From a virus: a stretch of DNA of 51,479 bases. Under the pieces are notes generated by a model that was not told where the DNA came from, did not search any database, and saw only the letters and a program-made list of their open reading frames with translations. Below are positions 25,201 through 30,879 of this stretch, piece after piece. Made by a program: the position numbers and the translations under genes. Position 1 is the stretch's first letter. Every line of letters begins with the position of its first letter. Location of the stretch: the IMG/VR virus record IMGVR_UViG_3300030110_003917, positions 1 through 51,479 of that record; one strand, 5' to 3'.

Positions 25201-25421
25201 ACAGTAGACGTTACGGATCAAAAAAAGGAAGTATACCATACAATATTCGTGAATTATACACAGAAAGAGAAGAAGCGTTAAAGAATAAAAAATATGAATT
25301 AGCACAGAAAAAAGAGCAGGATATCCTAAAACAAATGAAAAAATTCAATAAATTTGTTACTAGGGATAAATACTCTACTCTACCCTCTGGAAACATGCTA
25401 GAATATTTATTAGGAGAGTAA
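16266..25421 (+). CDS. Giant polyvalent ejection protein with metallopeptidase-like, ART and LPD38-like regions
   Basis: This is a 3051-residue protein. Gly-rich hydrophobic hairpins occur near residues 120-180 and 327-345; repeat-like beta segments with a GQKFxIDGxSY motif near 547; a Lys/Thr-rich linker at 762-826; HETVGHQGLR at 932-941, a phage zincin-like motif with one extra residue compared with HExxH; a DUF7178-like segment (VSGVIAVMSPQKDW) around 1220-1290; an ADP-ribosyltransferase-like domain about 1610-1865 (FHGS at 1628-1631, GSGFYFSS, later FFPEQIQSAL); and an LPD38-like region about 2116-2650 (YAKHAIERN, FFNAGVQGVERM). Such polyvalent proteins are injected with phage DNA and are thought to protect it. 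Domain calls are by motif, not search. Confidence 0.75.
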   Translation: MANGDKNKFSIDLGFSVADKPSLSESNTDLPDTTKLKFDFSRPQDRFDMTLPSYKPNESSWYPSKYLLEGFEQGYKGIEGGYNYLQTLDDDLSSFDKLKLLEAFEKSLQDAPAPAEKFLSAKGIGQFVGQLVPSAVTTLVGIGTGVVTKNPLLGIAVGSLGFGGLAVSSFGQGMKEYDTYKLSKGEDPYSIKSEIKLKYSQPSINERKILGATYGAFEFIGEVIPFTKFLPKKLKSLAVQGVGDKIMKRSFHPNISDEFIESANKSFINFAKKNKANRKLAEKLLGLGTFEGAGEIVTEVGQSFGDYLITEDKNAFDNIAQESGKAFLGGLLMGGGLGVASYGAQNNMNEQRRENQQNLFFTEHNDQFKEIVTIKEKEGGSKEFTLMDTYGDTQKVNDTELDGQVYNLSNDQFNAILKSKQDDINLQDEAFIFDTNMRLEQEKQTLVDIGEFVKTQQKADPNSDPVINIAKVSGEDIVITGRGDKNIYGFKLDEFQENGSAIQQVFNVEDVQSNEIESINVNEVIERIEESKKQTIQAVESSSRPVKGQKFTIDGISYKVVGTSTQEVNLENENGEVSNLNMEQYTALNKAKEAVQSNDGTITFDQIQFNEDGTIIPEIKSKDSVTESFQVGNKKFNVRSLNKDTGSRELSETYKTEKTAQKYADLLNQEYGNQTFEIENRLDPNDPLAKNDYYIVAKPKINDNQIKKIKAKAKEVQKKEKVFSKGADDVMKAIETNQGTEQAEVFKAEYDRLVDKTIQARNKKPSETRETVKTKEVTKKEATKTTNETKTKKNVSQKTEKKKVINKKETKPKIVVKNIKPKKSIKFSREFFEKLPHVNENRDKGMYFTRVVSPFNKNLVKKVETIVNRIKGSWKNSPNTVVYQSLDDYRLDNGQANVDEYTNAFWDHDKNQIVFFADMLDTAGRVQEVFYHETVGHQGLRGILSEKELNSTLDKVYDKIRYRSLNDANNAKNKELQKEVFFYHFHSLDNSLQFDPTKNYLNEVKPNGFSLTQKDNRDIAEEHIAHEAEKSENRTTVNSLVKLFRSSIQKLTGKKVDLLDKQVKEIIQSSKQYMKLGDVYINKNSLKQASQNNYNVAGGQDTKKTSSSRVLESIKQSRELRRSQLASQVDTINESVEILEKNYKKGKTVNTSKGKDVASMKLIEDLLGKRTEADGQYLKLANIIKDYNQIRGTYSDEITDINEAKQVFEEAKSDIKSNLLFVYNSIDPDIRNISKLWYDSANSVLAKKLTEEYGVTRDQVSGVIAVMSPQKDWFRNVALADRVLKIVVGNKGYTFDQNMAKYLINAVDQKGNKIFLKNLKPTERKRKINGFIGKKITDLKGEDVGLFIRAFDNEYLPDKSYYNYSPTGDVIGKVKTKAGLDSKIAWGSTGEIGKAVSVIQNGSKENISNQLGDQHKVRSFYNNISDPKNKNSVTIDTHAIASAYLLPLSGKDGITLLGLGGAPASTVTGVKGTYGLIADAYREVATDLKILPRELQSIVWEGVRGFYTDIFKRNANNKLQVNRVWEDYKLGNIKDKKEVFAKLKEIGGDFNNPVWLENVLNGDNSKVEQKTKDQNIANLDVEVLEGQENVEAEKVYKQSRNYVNSDKFKEFIKGSVVVNNDGSPKVMFHGSPATENINQIWFNNKYIGKGNDQLGSGFYFSSEPMEATAYSEGYKYDGVLSERIRSKIGDLKMSPGIVPVYLSVKNPMPDTFSTTKEQVKKLILASPLVQSKDETINPLTNWYAEFNDLIKTKAGLEKMVDGIVESYSYQPTTIDKDDLNPIINDFYEGGEFAPQFLKAIQDIYGYDGYVLNEYLDSVIGLTEEMEKRLGFKEGRTKSTVVAFFPEQIQSALQTDIPINNTPVKKSINMEYQYNENKKDNLLVNMLNSIENLPSDKKLSYGEWIRHFVEYTNLDITKARWLGITEKLKKKKHFPKEAWDIVAETQINTIDMHPNSNSKMLILSKQYNGKKIASEFKEAFTDTTLDVYVNVDKVDRTLLVFGAKNISNKIDPVTIHKKLIKYATTNNMDVIVSPDAKSLNQIKTTFDYKAPITSKKFKTEDGKEVTYYSMHITPILKNLSISETNIMQSRSFLSRKDMLNARWLFQDSLLYLKRLQDDIEVKTGKTIKDYNNAYVLENLSKGKILNSFERFDLKYGSKLKDIVQEIILNKNTEIQDVNDYVYAKHAIERNKMKPSGMTNEEANTIINSFEKIIPKKQIDNLIETVKEINRFNVQTAFDNGLITSERFNTIYPRKGKSKTAMFDFYVPLRGFEESETDTSVFIDLNKKMKGRKSKADSPLAYLVGLVQTTMIRAEQNKYKLALYNLLLENPDSNSYEIKNLFYKELDGKIIEDNTKGDKGKLKISEKDLRLGKEIQRFQMGNDSRENTISVMVEGQRKVIEFFGEDNVKIAQGINGYIVEGSKTKGVSDSFKKIGDFGIPANKFFPGISLRNINGFMRNMFTQYSPEFIPVNFVRDMGSGLINITTDYGKDTAIEVAKETTKSIKTLSGYFYGNKKKLPKGDEGEYLAQFIENGTRTGYSQPRSIDEIKKDFADLKTYLDPTNKSIKAQIVKRGKKGYEYGKAVVNILDQSNLVLENTVRYSAFKTLLKKGESVDTASKYAKDLTVNFNKKGMLTNDIAGVFLFFNAGVQGVERMTRPFFTGKAKNATSTYAKVATVGFLSAMLARILGGEDEDKKYFYDKLPEYIRSTNMVLVNPLYWAGVSDTKFLLIPLAYGYSSVFSSSDPFVRYNLGYQGFTSAFSSILDNFAGSFSPLGSVNTENRTPLQSAIKYFTPTGLSPVVDLAQNRNFFGGRIYPDNPYDKSDKPGFRSADLNTNDGATFFSKALNKLSFGDDFEAGYISPKPQQIEYLISQYFGGVGKTVMKTYKLIDNASTPGKPLYEDMNDIPLVRRFATEAEKTSDEYSTYYGMLNAISEAQAKKRSFTKDLENRIMTRKVFNEKMNKKQDDAFGYTRKELVKLGDSRRYGSKKGSIPYNIRELYTEREEALKNKKYELAQKKEQDILKQMKKFNKFVTRDKYSTLPSGNMLEYLLGE

Positions 25422-25453
25422 CCCTAATTACTTACGAAGAAATTTTTTACAAT

Positions 25454-25487
25454 AAGCCTATGGCACGAAATGTCATGGGCTTTTTTT
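25454..25487 (+). terminator. U-tract hairpin four bases before the portal start
   Basis: A 12-bp stem (25454-25465 with 25471-25482, two G-U pairs) with loop CGAAA is followed by seven Ts. The portal ATG is at 25492. No promoter can fit between, so portal expression depends on readthrough or on a promoter upstream of the hairpin. Confidence 0.75.
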
Positions 25488-25491
25488 ATTT

Positions 25492-27453
25492 ATGGCTGAA
25501 AAGAAAACAGATTATACGGAAATAAATCTTGAGACTCTCAAAATGTTTGAGGATGCTGGAGAGATGAACGTCATCGATGATGCTGATGTCACAGAAGACA
25601 TGAAGCAAATACTTGAGGACGCAGAGACTTATTGGTCCAATCTCCAAAATTTTAGAGACAGAAGAGAAAGGAATAGGGAATATTATAGGGGTAGACAATA
25701 CTCTGACCTTGTAGATGATCCCGATAATGAAGGCTCTAGTGTATCAGAAGAAGAATTAATCAGAAGAGCAGGAAGACAGCCACTTGTAAATAATCAAGTA
25801 AGACAATTAGTAAAGAACTTAATAGGTCAGTATCGTATGAACGATTACAAGCCTATGGTCAGAGCGAGAAAAAGGGAAGACTCATCCAAGACAGAGATGA
25901 TGACTAATGCCCTTCAGTATTGCTATGACATGAATGAATTGACAGAATTAGATGCTAGAGCTTTTGAGGAATTCCTGCTCAGTGGATCTGTCATATGGAA
26001 GACTGGATTTGATTACTTCAGAGAGAAGGATATGGAGGATGTAAGCGTGGAGATGGTCAACCCGTCCAGACTTTTTTTTAACACTGATGTAAGCGATGTC
26101 AGATTGAAAGATGTGAGGTTTATAGGAGAAATAATAGATACCACGTTGGAGCAAGTAATAAAGGCATTTGCTAAAAACCCTGGGGATGAGGAAAAGATAA
26201 AGATGATTTATGCCAACGATGACTATAACAGAGCCGACTATACAGGAGACTTTGATAGCGATAATGTTGATAATACATCATTCTATGTTTCAGAGACGAT
26301 GGATCAGGTGAGGCTGTTTGAGGTATGGAGAACGGAAATGGAAGATAGAGTTATGTGTCATGACTTACTTACTGGTGAATACTACCAACACCCTATTGAT
26401 ATAGTGGACGTCGCTGTATCAGTTGTTGAAGAAGAGAATGTAAAAAGAATAGAGGAAGCTCAAGCGCAAGGCGTAGAAATTGAGCTTATACCATTAATAC
26501 AATACGAGATAAGAAAAGAAGAAGTATGGAAATATTATTTCATATCACCATACGGTGACCTTCTTGCAAGTGGAAACACACCATTTGAACACCAACAATT
26601 TCCGTATACCATAGGTTTATACCCAATGGTAGACAGTGAAGTCTTTGGGTTTGTTGAGGATATCATAGATCAACAAAGACACATAAATAGAATAATATCA
26701 CTTATGGATTTTATGTTGGGGGCATCAGCGAAAGGTGTACTTATGATTCCTGAAGAAAGTATTCCTGATGGGCTGACACCACAAGATTTTGCAGATCAGT
26801 GGGTTAAGGCTAATGGTATTATTGTGTATAAAGGTAAAAGTGGTGTAGCCCCTCAACAAGTTGTGTCTAATTCATCTACTACTACAGGCACACAATTACT
26901 GGGCCTTCAGATGCAACTAATAAAAGAGATATCGGGTGTTACCGAAGCGATACAAGGACAAACTCCTGGATCAGGAACTCCAGCGTCATTATACCAACAA
27001 ATGACCACAAACGCTACTATTTCAAGTAGAGACTTTTTTGAGTTCTTCTTTGGGATAAGAAGAAAAAGAGATTTTAAAATGGTGCAGAACATAAAACAGT
27101 TTTATGACGCACCGAGGTATGTTAACGTGAGCGGAAAAGATTATGATAATGAGGCGTATATGTATGATCCTACACAAGTTCAAGACTGTAAGTTTGATAT
27201 TGTGATAGCAAAATCAGCAAATGCTCCAGTGTTTAGACAGATGATTGATGATTACCTCTTCCAGTTCTTACAAGGTGGTATCATTGATATCAACATGTTC
27301 CTTGAGAATACGAGCATGCCTTTCGCAGATAAATTATTAGAGCAAATAAAACAAAAGCAAGAAACTCTGCAACAGACTATGCAAGGAGGACAACCTCCTA
27401 CACCTGAAGCTATGCAGATGTTACAGCAGGCTATGGGAGGGGCGCAAAAATGA
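25492..27453 (+). CDS. Portal protein, P22-like
   Basis: This is a 653-residue protein. It has the features of P22-like portals: an N-terminal helical region with YWSNLQNFRDRRERNREYYRGRQY (47-70), RQPLVNNQVRQLVKNLIGQYR (about 95-114), an ALQYCYDMNELTELDARAFEEFLLSGSVIWKTGFDY segment, an EVFGFVEDIIDQQRHINRIISLMDFM stem-like part, and an acidic-to-Gln-rich C-terminus (QQTMQGGQPPTPEAMQMLQQ). The portal forms the DNA channel and docks terminase and tail. The stop overlaps the next start (ATGA). Confidence 0.85.
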   Translation: MAEKKTDYTEINLETLKMFEDAGEMNVIDDADVTEDMKQILEDAETYWSNLQNFRDRRERNREYYRGRQYSDLVDDPDNEGSSVSEEELIRRAGRQPLVNNQVRQLVKNLIGQYRMNDYKPMVRARKREDSSKTEMMTNALQYCYDMNELTELDARAFEEFLLSGSVIWKTGFDYFREKDMEDVSVEMVNPSRLFFNTDVSDVRLKDVRFIGEIIDTTLEQVIKAFAKNPGDEEKIKMIYANDDYNRADYTGDFDSDNVDNTSFYVSETMDQVRLFEVWRTEMEDRVMCHDLLTGEYYQHPIDIVDVAVSVVEEENVKRIEEAQAQGVEIELIPLIQYEIRKEEVWKYYFISPYGDLLASGNTPFEHQQFPYTIGLYPMVDSEVFGFVEDIIDQQRHINRIISLMDFMLGASAKGVLMIPEESIPDGLTPQDFADQWVKANGIIVYKGKSGVAPQQVVSNSSTTTGTQLLGLQMQLIKEISGVTEAIQGQTPGSGTPASLYQQMTTNATISSRDFFEFFFGIRRKRDFKMVQNIKQFYDAPRYVNVSGKDYDNEAYMYDPTQVQDCKFDIVIAKSANAPVFRQMIDDYLFQFLQGGIIDINMFLENTSMPFADKLLEQIKQKQETLQQTMQGGQPPTPEAMQMLQQAMGGAQK

Positions 27454-27878
27454 GATTCTTAATTTTTTTTGTGGTTTGGCTCTGTGGTTGTATGTCTATG
27501 CAACATATGAACAGGATGGTGGTTACACACGTCCTAGCAATAACAGAAGCAGGAGACACGGTCAACATACCAATAGACCAAATACAACCGACTAAGATAT
27601 ATAATGTTATAGGCTATGATTTTTATAGACCGTATCATAATGGTAATTCCTACTACAGAGACTGGAGGTTTTACTACGACAACTACAATATGAACAATGG
27701 TGGTTATAATGGAGTTGGATTATATGGTAATATAAAGTCAATACACCCTACGACGTATATAGGAAATGGATCTAATGTGCAGAGTTATGGTGGAAACACA
27801 ACAGGAGGAGGAAGTAATCCTGTGGCGTCTAATCCAGTAACTGACGGAGGAGGAAGTTCAAGAGGTAAAAATAATTGA
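27450..27878 (+). CDS. Predicted small lipoprotein
   Basis: This is a 142-residue protein. Residues 1-13 are hydrophobic (MRFLIFFVVWLCG), with a lipobox-like L-C-G-C and Cys14 as the lipidation site. The mature part is short and beta-like, followed by a Gly/Asn/Tyr-rich tail. A phage lipoprotein could act in lysis (spanin-like) or in superinfection exclusion at the envelope. It is translated by overlap with the portal gene. Confidence 0.6.
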   Translation: MRFLIFFVVWLCGCMSMQHMNRMVVTHVLAITEAGDTVNIPIDQIQPTKIYNVIGYDFYRPYHNGNSYYRDWRFYYDNYNMNNGGYNGVGLYGNIKSIHPTTYIGNGSNVQSYGGNTTGGGSNPVASNPVTDGGGSSRGKNN

Positions 27879-27879
27879 T

Positions 27880-28008
27880 ATGGCAAAAAAAGTAAGTTGG
27901 AAATGGGGAGATAAAAGGTACTACGGTACTTTAATAAGAGAAACTAGCACACATAAGTTTGCTAGAACCCATAACGGTAAAATAAAGAAAATTAAAAAGA
28001 AGAAATAA
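27880..28008 (+). CDS. Very small basic protein, 42 residues
   Basis: ATG 27880 follows the lipoprotein stop directly. The peptide starts MAKKVSWKWGDKRYYGTLI and ends in a run of Lys and Ile residues, giving a strong positive charge. It fits the close spacing of the surrounding genes. It may be a DNA- or RNA-binding peptide or a packaged basic protein; no family is recognised. Confidence 0.5.
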   Translation: MAKKVSWKWGDKRYYGTLIRETSTHKFARTHNGKIKKIKKKK

Positions 28009-28017
28009 AGGTAAAGT

Positions 28018-28416
28018 ATGAGTAAGATACTTGGAAAAATCTTTGGTAATGCTGGTGGTAGTGTCATTGAAAAACTATCAAATGTTGCGGATAAGTTTAT
28101 TACCACTAAAGAAGAAAAAATGGCTTTTGAAAAGTCAATGAAAGAAATTGTAATTGATGCTGAACAAAAAGCACAAGCAGAGGTGACAGAAAGATGGGTA
28201 GCTGATTCTAAGGCTGGATGGCTTTCTGCTAATATAAGACCCCTAACTCTTATATTTATCACTTTCGTGTTTGTGATAATGAGTTTTTTTGACGGTAACA
28301 TAGGAGATTTTTCTATATCAGATGGATACAAACCGATATACCAAACTCTTCTACTTTCTGTGTACGGATCCTATTTTGTAGGAAGGTCCATAGAAAAGAT
28401 TAAAAAGAGTGCCTAG
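28018..28416 (+). CDS. Holin-like protein (3TM GTA/phage holin type)
   Basis: This is a 132-residue protein. Residues 1-65 are charged and helical; the segment ERWVADSKAGWLSANIRPLTLIFITFVFVIM (58-88) contains the motif typical of the 3TM holin family described for gene-transfer agents and phages (IRPLTL before the first membrane segment). A second hydrophobic segment follows at about 107-124. It likely forms pores for endolysin or export. It sits in a run of small membrane proteins, separate from the other holin-like gene at 1527. Confidence 0.65.
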   Translation: MSKILGKIFGNAGGSVIEKLSNVADKFITTKEEKMAFEKSMKEIVIDAEQKAQAEVTERWVADSKAGWLSANIRPLTLIFITFVFVIMSFFDGNIGDFSISDGYKPIYQTLLLSVYGSYFVGRSIEKIKKSA

Positions 28417-28418
28417 TC

Positions 28419-28553
28419 ATGGCAAGAAGAGTTCTTACTGTTTACCGAGAAAAAAAGAGAGTTCGTAGACCAGGTTGTCATGCGAAGAGTAAGACGAGTA
28501 ATCATAAGACTTCTCGTCATTATCGCAAGAAGTACCGTGGACAAGGACGTTAA
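28419..28553 (+). CDS. Very small Arg/Lys-rich protein, 44 residues
   Basis: ATG 28419 begins MARRVLTVYREKKRVRRPGC. The peptide has about 20 Arg/Lys residues, and ends KKYRGQGR. Short proteins with an RPGxHxKxKTS...YRGQGR pattern occur in many marine phages, from my memory, with no established function. The high charge suggests binding to nucleic acid or packaging in the virion. Confidence 0.55.
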   Translation: MARRVLTVYREKKRVRRPGCHAKSKTSNHKTSRHYRKKYRGQGR

Positions 28554-28571
28554 TTTAAATGGAAAAAGATT

Positions 28572-28793
28572 ATGTGGAGCATATTTAAAGATGAAAACGA
28601 TTACAATGAGAAATCAATTATTGGATTTTGCTCATTTACAGTTATGGTAGTGTTTGCAATATTTGATTTAACTACTGGGTTTTTTGGTAAAGACCTTGTA
28701 ATAAATGAAGTAGTGTATAACAGTTTTGTTTGGGTAACATTAGGATCTTTAGGGATTGCTGGTGTAGAAAAATTAAAAGGAAATGGAAAGTAA
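28572..28793 (+). CDS. Small membrane protein with two hydrophobic segments
   Basis: This is a 73-residue protein. It starts MWSIFKDENDYNEKSIIGF and has hydrophobic segments near 17-38 and 50-65. Its topology, two short membrane helices with a short loop, resembles class II holins. It overlaps the next small gene by 11 bases. A role in lysis is possible but not shown. Confidence 0.5.
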   Translation: MWSIFKDENDYNEKSIIGFCSFTVMVVFAIFDLTTGFFGKDLVINEVVYNSFVWVTLGSLGIAGVEKLKGNGK

Positions 28794-28938
28794 GAAAATA
28801 AAAGCACCTAAAGGATTTCATTGGATGAAAAAGAAAGGTGAAGTAATAAAATTAATGAAGCATGGACCAAAACCCTTTGTAAAACACAAAGGAGGAAGTC
28901 TGTACGCAAAGTTTAAAATACAAAAAAAACATAAGTAA
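28783..28938 (+). CDS. Very small basic protein, 51 residues
   Basis: ATG 28783 lies inside the previous gene's last codons, and its stop overlaps the next ATG (TAATG). It begins MESKKIKAPKGFHWMKKKGEV and contains about 16 Lys. Translational coupling on both sides supports a real gene. Function unknown. Confidence 0.5.
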   Translation: MESKKIKAPKGFHWMKKKGEVIKLMKHGPKPFVKHKGGSLYAKFKIQKKHK

Positions 28939-29015
28939 TGAAATATACATATAAAAAAACGAAGAAGAAGGTTGTAAAAAAAAAGAAGAAAAAAGCTAAA
29001 AAGAAAAAGTATTAA
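28938..29015 (+). CDS. 25-residue lysine-rich peptide
   Basis: The peptide starts MKYTYKKTKKKVV and is followed by an almost pure Lys tail; 16 of 25 residues are Lys. The ORF starts in TAATG overlap with the previous gene and ends in TAATG overlap with the next, a pattern hard to expect by chance. Such a peptide could bind DNA or a membrane; a non-coding alternative is possible because A-rich sequence gives Lys codons. Confidence 0.45.
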   Translation: MKYTYKKTKKKVVKKKKKKAKKKKY

Positions 29016-29155
29016 TGCGACTAATAAAATGTACGTGTGATGACAATCTTGAAATATGTAATTGTGAGTTAACAGAGCAATATGCATGCAAAAACGAAAG
29101 TTTTGGAGATGACAGATGTAAAAATGTAGAAGAATGTGAAGTGTGTAGAAAATGA
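29015..29155 (+). CDS. Small cysteine-rich protein, 46 residues
   Basis: ATG 29015 is coupled to the Lys-rich gene; the stop overlaps the OMP start (ATGA). Eight Cys (6, 8, 15, 17, 25, 35, 41, 44) in pairs CxC, CxC and CxxC suggest metal binding or disulphides; the acidic character would fit either. It has no signal peptide. Function unknown. Confidence 0.5.
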   Translation: MRLIKCTCDDNLEICNCELTEQYACKNESFGDDRCKNVEECEVCRK

Positions 29156-30243
29156 TTAGAACAATTTTAATAATAATAGTATTGTGTTTTTCTGTTGCTA
29201 AGGCAGAAGCACAATTTTTTAAAAAACTTTTTAAGTATTCAACTGTGTATACAGCTGGTAATATTAGTGTGCCATTACAAGAAGACTTTAGAGAGTTTTA
29301 TGTGACGCAGGATGGTGAAGTAAAAGACATTACAATAGAGCCAAATTATGATTACAGATACTCTGTTGGTATAAGAAAAATAGCACGTTTTGACTATGAA
29401 AATAGAGCTACCCAGTTCTACAACGGAAGTGAGAAGAACGTTGCTCTAACGTCAAATATAGGTGCAGTAAAAGGATGGGAATACATGTTCCAATACGACT
29501 GGATAAGAAACAGAGGAGATGAGTACACTAACGAGAGGTATTTTATAAGATACCTTGGAAAAAGATTTATAGTAAAGGCTGAACATAGAAAAGAAGGTGC
29601 TATAGACTTCAAGTATACGTCTGCTGATTTACGCTTCAGATTTCCTCTAGGATCTAAAATAGATTTGTCCGCTGGATTAGTATACAGAAACTCAGAAAAA
29701 GTTTTTGGTTTAAACCCAATAGAAGAGTATTTAAATCCTGATACAGTAAACTGGTGGGATTTAGCATATGACTACGGATATACAGACAATTTTTATTACG
29801 TTTTAGATGATGTTTCATCAGGTTATGACTGGTACTGGGAAGATTCTACTGGGGTTCGTGTAGCTGACTCAGATTTAGACTTTAGAAGACACGTCTACAA
29901 AAATCTTGTAAACAAATACAATAAACAAATTTTATCTGAGTTTGAAAGTTTTGGTTATTTATCTGCTGTGGTTGGGTATGATATTTACCATTACTCAGAT
30001 AGATTTTATTTTCATAATTGGTTAAGTGTAATGCCAAAAAATACACTTATCCATGGTGATAAAAACTTTTCTTATGAAACGTTCATTGAGGATAAATGGA
30101 TTGATTATCAAGCAGGATTACTCACAGGTGTTTTTATAGGAAAAAAGAAGCAGTTCGGTTTATTCTTAGAAGGGGAGTATTCAAGACTGTGGGACAAACG
30201 CATATATAATGCGCAAGTAGGGTTTAATTATAATTTTAAATAA
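29152..30243 (+). CDS. Outer-membrane beta-barrel protein with signal peptide
   Basis: This is a 363-residue protein. Residues 1-20 form a signal peptide (MIRTILIIIVLCFSVAKAEA, predicted cleavage before Gln21). The mature part has alternating aromatic/polar strands typical of an outer-membrane barrel (RYFIRYLGKRFIVKAEHR, SADLRFRFPLGSKIDLSAGL, YLSAVVGYDIYHY) and ends in a terminal strand, VGFNYNFK, whose penultimate Phe is close to the usual barrel signature. Such a protein could alter the host surface during lysogeny or infection or act as a lysis factor. It lies among holin-like genes. Confidence 0.7.
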   Translation: MIRTILIIIVLCFSVAKAEAQFFKKLFKYSTVYTAGNISVPLQEDFREFYVTQDGEVKDITIEPNYDYRYSVGIRKIARFDYENRATQFYNGSEKNVALTSNIGAVKGWEYMFQYDWIRNRGDEYTNERYFIRYLGKRFIVKAEHRKEGAIDFKYTSADLRFRFPLGSKIDLSAGLVYRNSEKVFGLNPIEEYLNPDTVNWWDLAYDYGYTDNFYYVLDDVSSGYDWYWEDSTGVRVADSDLDFRRHVYKNLVNKYNKQILSEFESFGYLSAVVGYDIYHYSDRFYFHNWLSVMPKNTLIHGDKNFSYETFIEDKWIDYQAGLLTGVFIGKKKQFGLFLEGEYSRLWDKRIYNAQVGFNYNFK

Positions 30244-30245
30244 AT

Positions 30246-30389
30246 ATGAATACACTAGAAAAGACAGAACAAATAATTAATAAAGTATTAGAGGATCCTA
30301 TGCATTTTTGGGAAGTACCATTTGTTATTGTAATCTGTTTGTTTGTGTTTCTTATGTTAAGAGAAATTAGTAAAGAGGATATGAGATGA
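30246..30389 (+). CDS. Very small single-pass membrane protein, 47 residues
   Basis: ATG 30246 follows the barrel gene by two bases; the stop overlaps the next start (ATGA). Residues about 24-38 (VPFVIVICLFVFLML) form one membrane helix with a charged N-terminal amphipathic segment. Probably a lysis-cluster membrane protein. Confidence 0.5.
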   Translation: MNTLEKTEQIINKVLEDPMHFWEVPFVIVICLFVFLMLREISKEDMR

Positions 30390-30766
30390 ATAAAAAAGTA
30401 AAAGAAATTTCTGAAGATACTAAAATAGGTGTAGACTGGGATAATGATGGTAAAAGTGATTTTTCATTAAGTCTTAAAACACTAGGAGGGATTGTTACTG
30501 GTATCGTAATGATTGTAATGTTCTATATGCAAATTCAGGAAGATATAGAAGAAGCTAAAAAATTACCAAAAATAGGTTCTGGTCAGTACACTGTTGATGC
30601 TGGAGATCCACAAGCCCTTAACACGTACCCACCAACTAGAGGAGAATTTAAAATGAAAGATGAAATGTCAAGAATGACCTTACAACAACTTATAGATAAA
30701 GTTGATGACATAGAAGAAGAACTTGATGAAATTAAAGTTGAACTAGCTAAAAAGAAAGACAGATGA
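30386..30766 (+). CDS. Membrane-anchored coiled-coil protein, possible spanin/holin accessory
   Basis: This is a 126-residue protein. A single hydrophobic segment at about 34-48 (GGIVTGIVMIVMFYM) is followed by a charged, proline-containing linker and a C-terminal coiled coil (LQQLIDKVDDIEEELDEIKVELAKKK). The topology fits an inner-membrane spanin or accessory protein. It is coupled at both ends to other small membrane genes. No family match is claimed. Confidence 0.5.
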   Translation: MNKKVKEISEDTKIGVDWDNDGKSDFSLSLKTLGGIVTGIVMIVMFYMQIQEDIEEAKKLPKIGSGQYTVDAGDPQALNTYPPTRGEFKMKDEMSRMTLQQLIDKVDDIEEELDEIKVELAKKKDR

Positions 30767-30879
30767 AAAATTTTATAGATAAGTGTAAAGAATTAACCTA
30801 CGAACAAATAGGTATTATTTTATCATTTATTTTGGTGATAATATTATTATCTGTTGGTATTAATGAAAGATACTTATGA
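30763..30879 (+). CDS. Very small single-pass membrane protein, 38 residues
   Basis: ATG 30763 overlaps the previous stop and its own stop overlaps ATG 30876. A short charged head (KNFIDKCKELTYEQIG) precedes a hydrophobic helix (IILSFILVIILLSVGI). Coupling on both sides supports it as a gene. Possibly a holin or antiholin-like peptide. Confidence 0.5.
   Translation: MKNFIDKCKELTYEQIGIILSFILVIILLSVGINERYL

Noticed and set aside
28560-28589. Nine-codon ORF before the small membrane protein at 28572
   Set aside because: It ends after a few codons and overlaps the better supported start at 28572.
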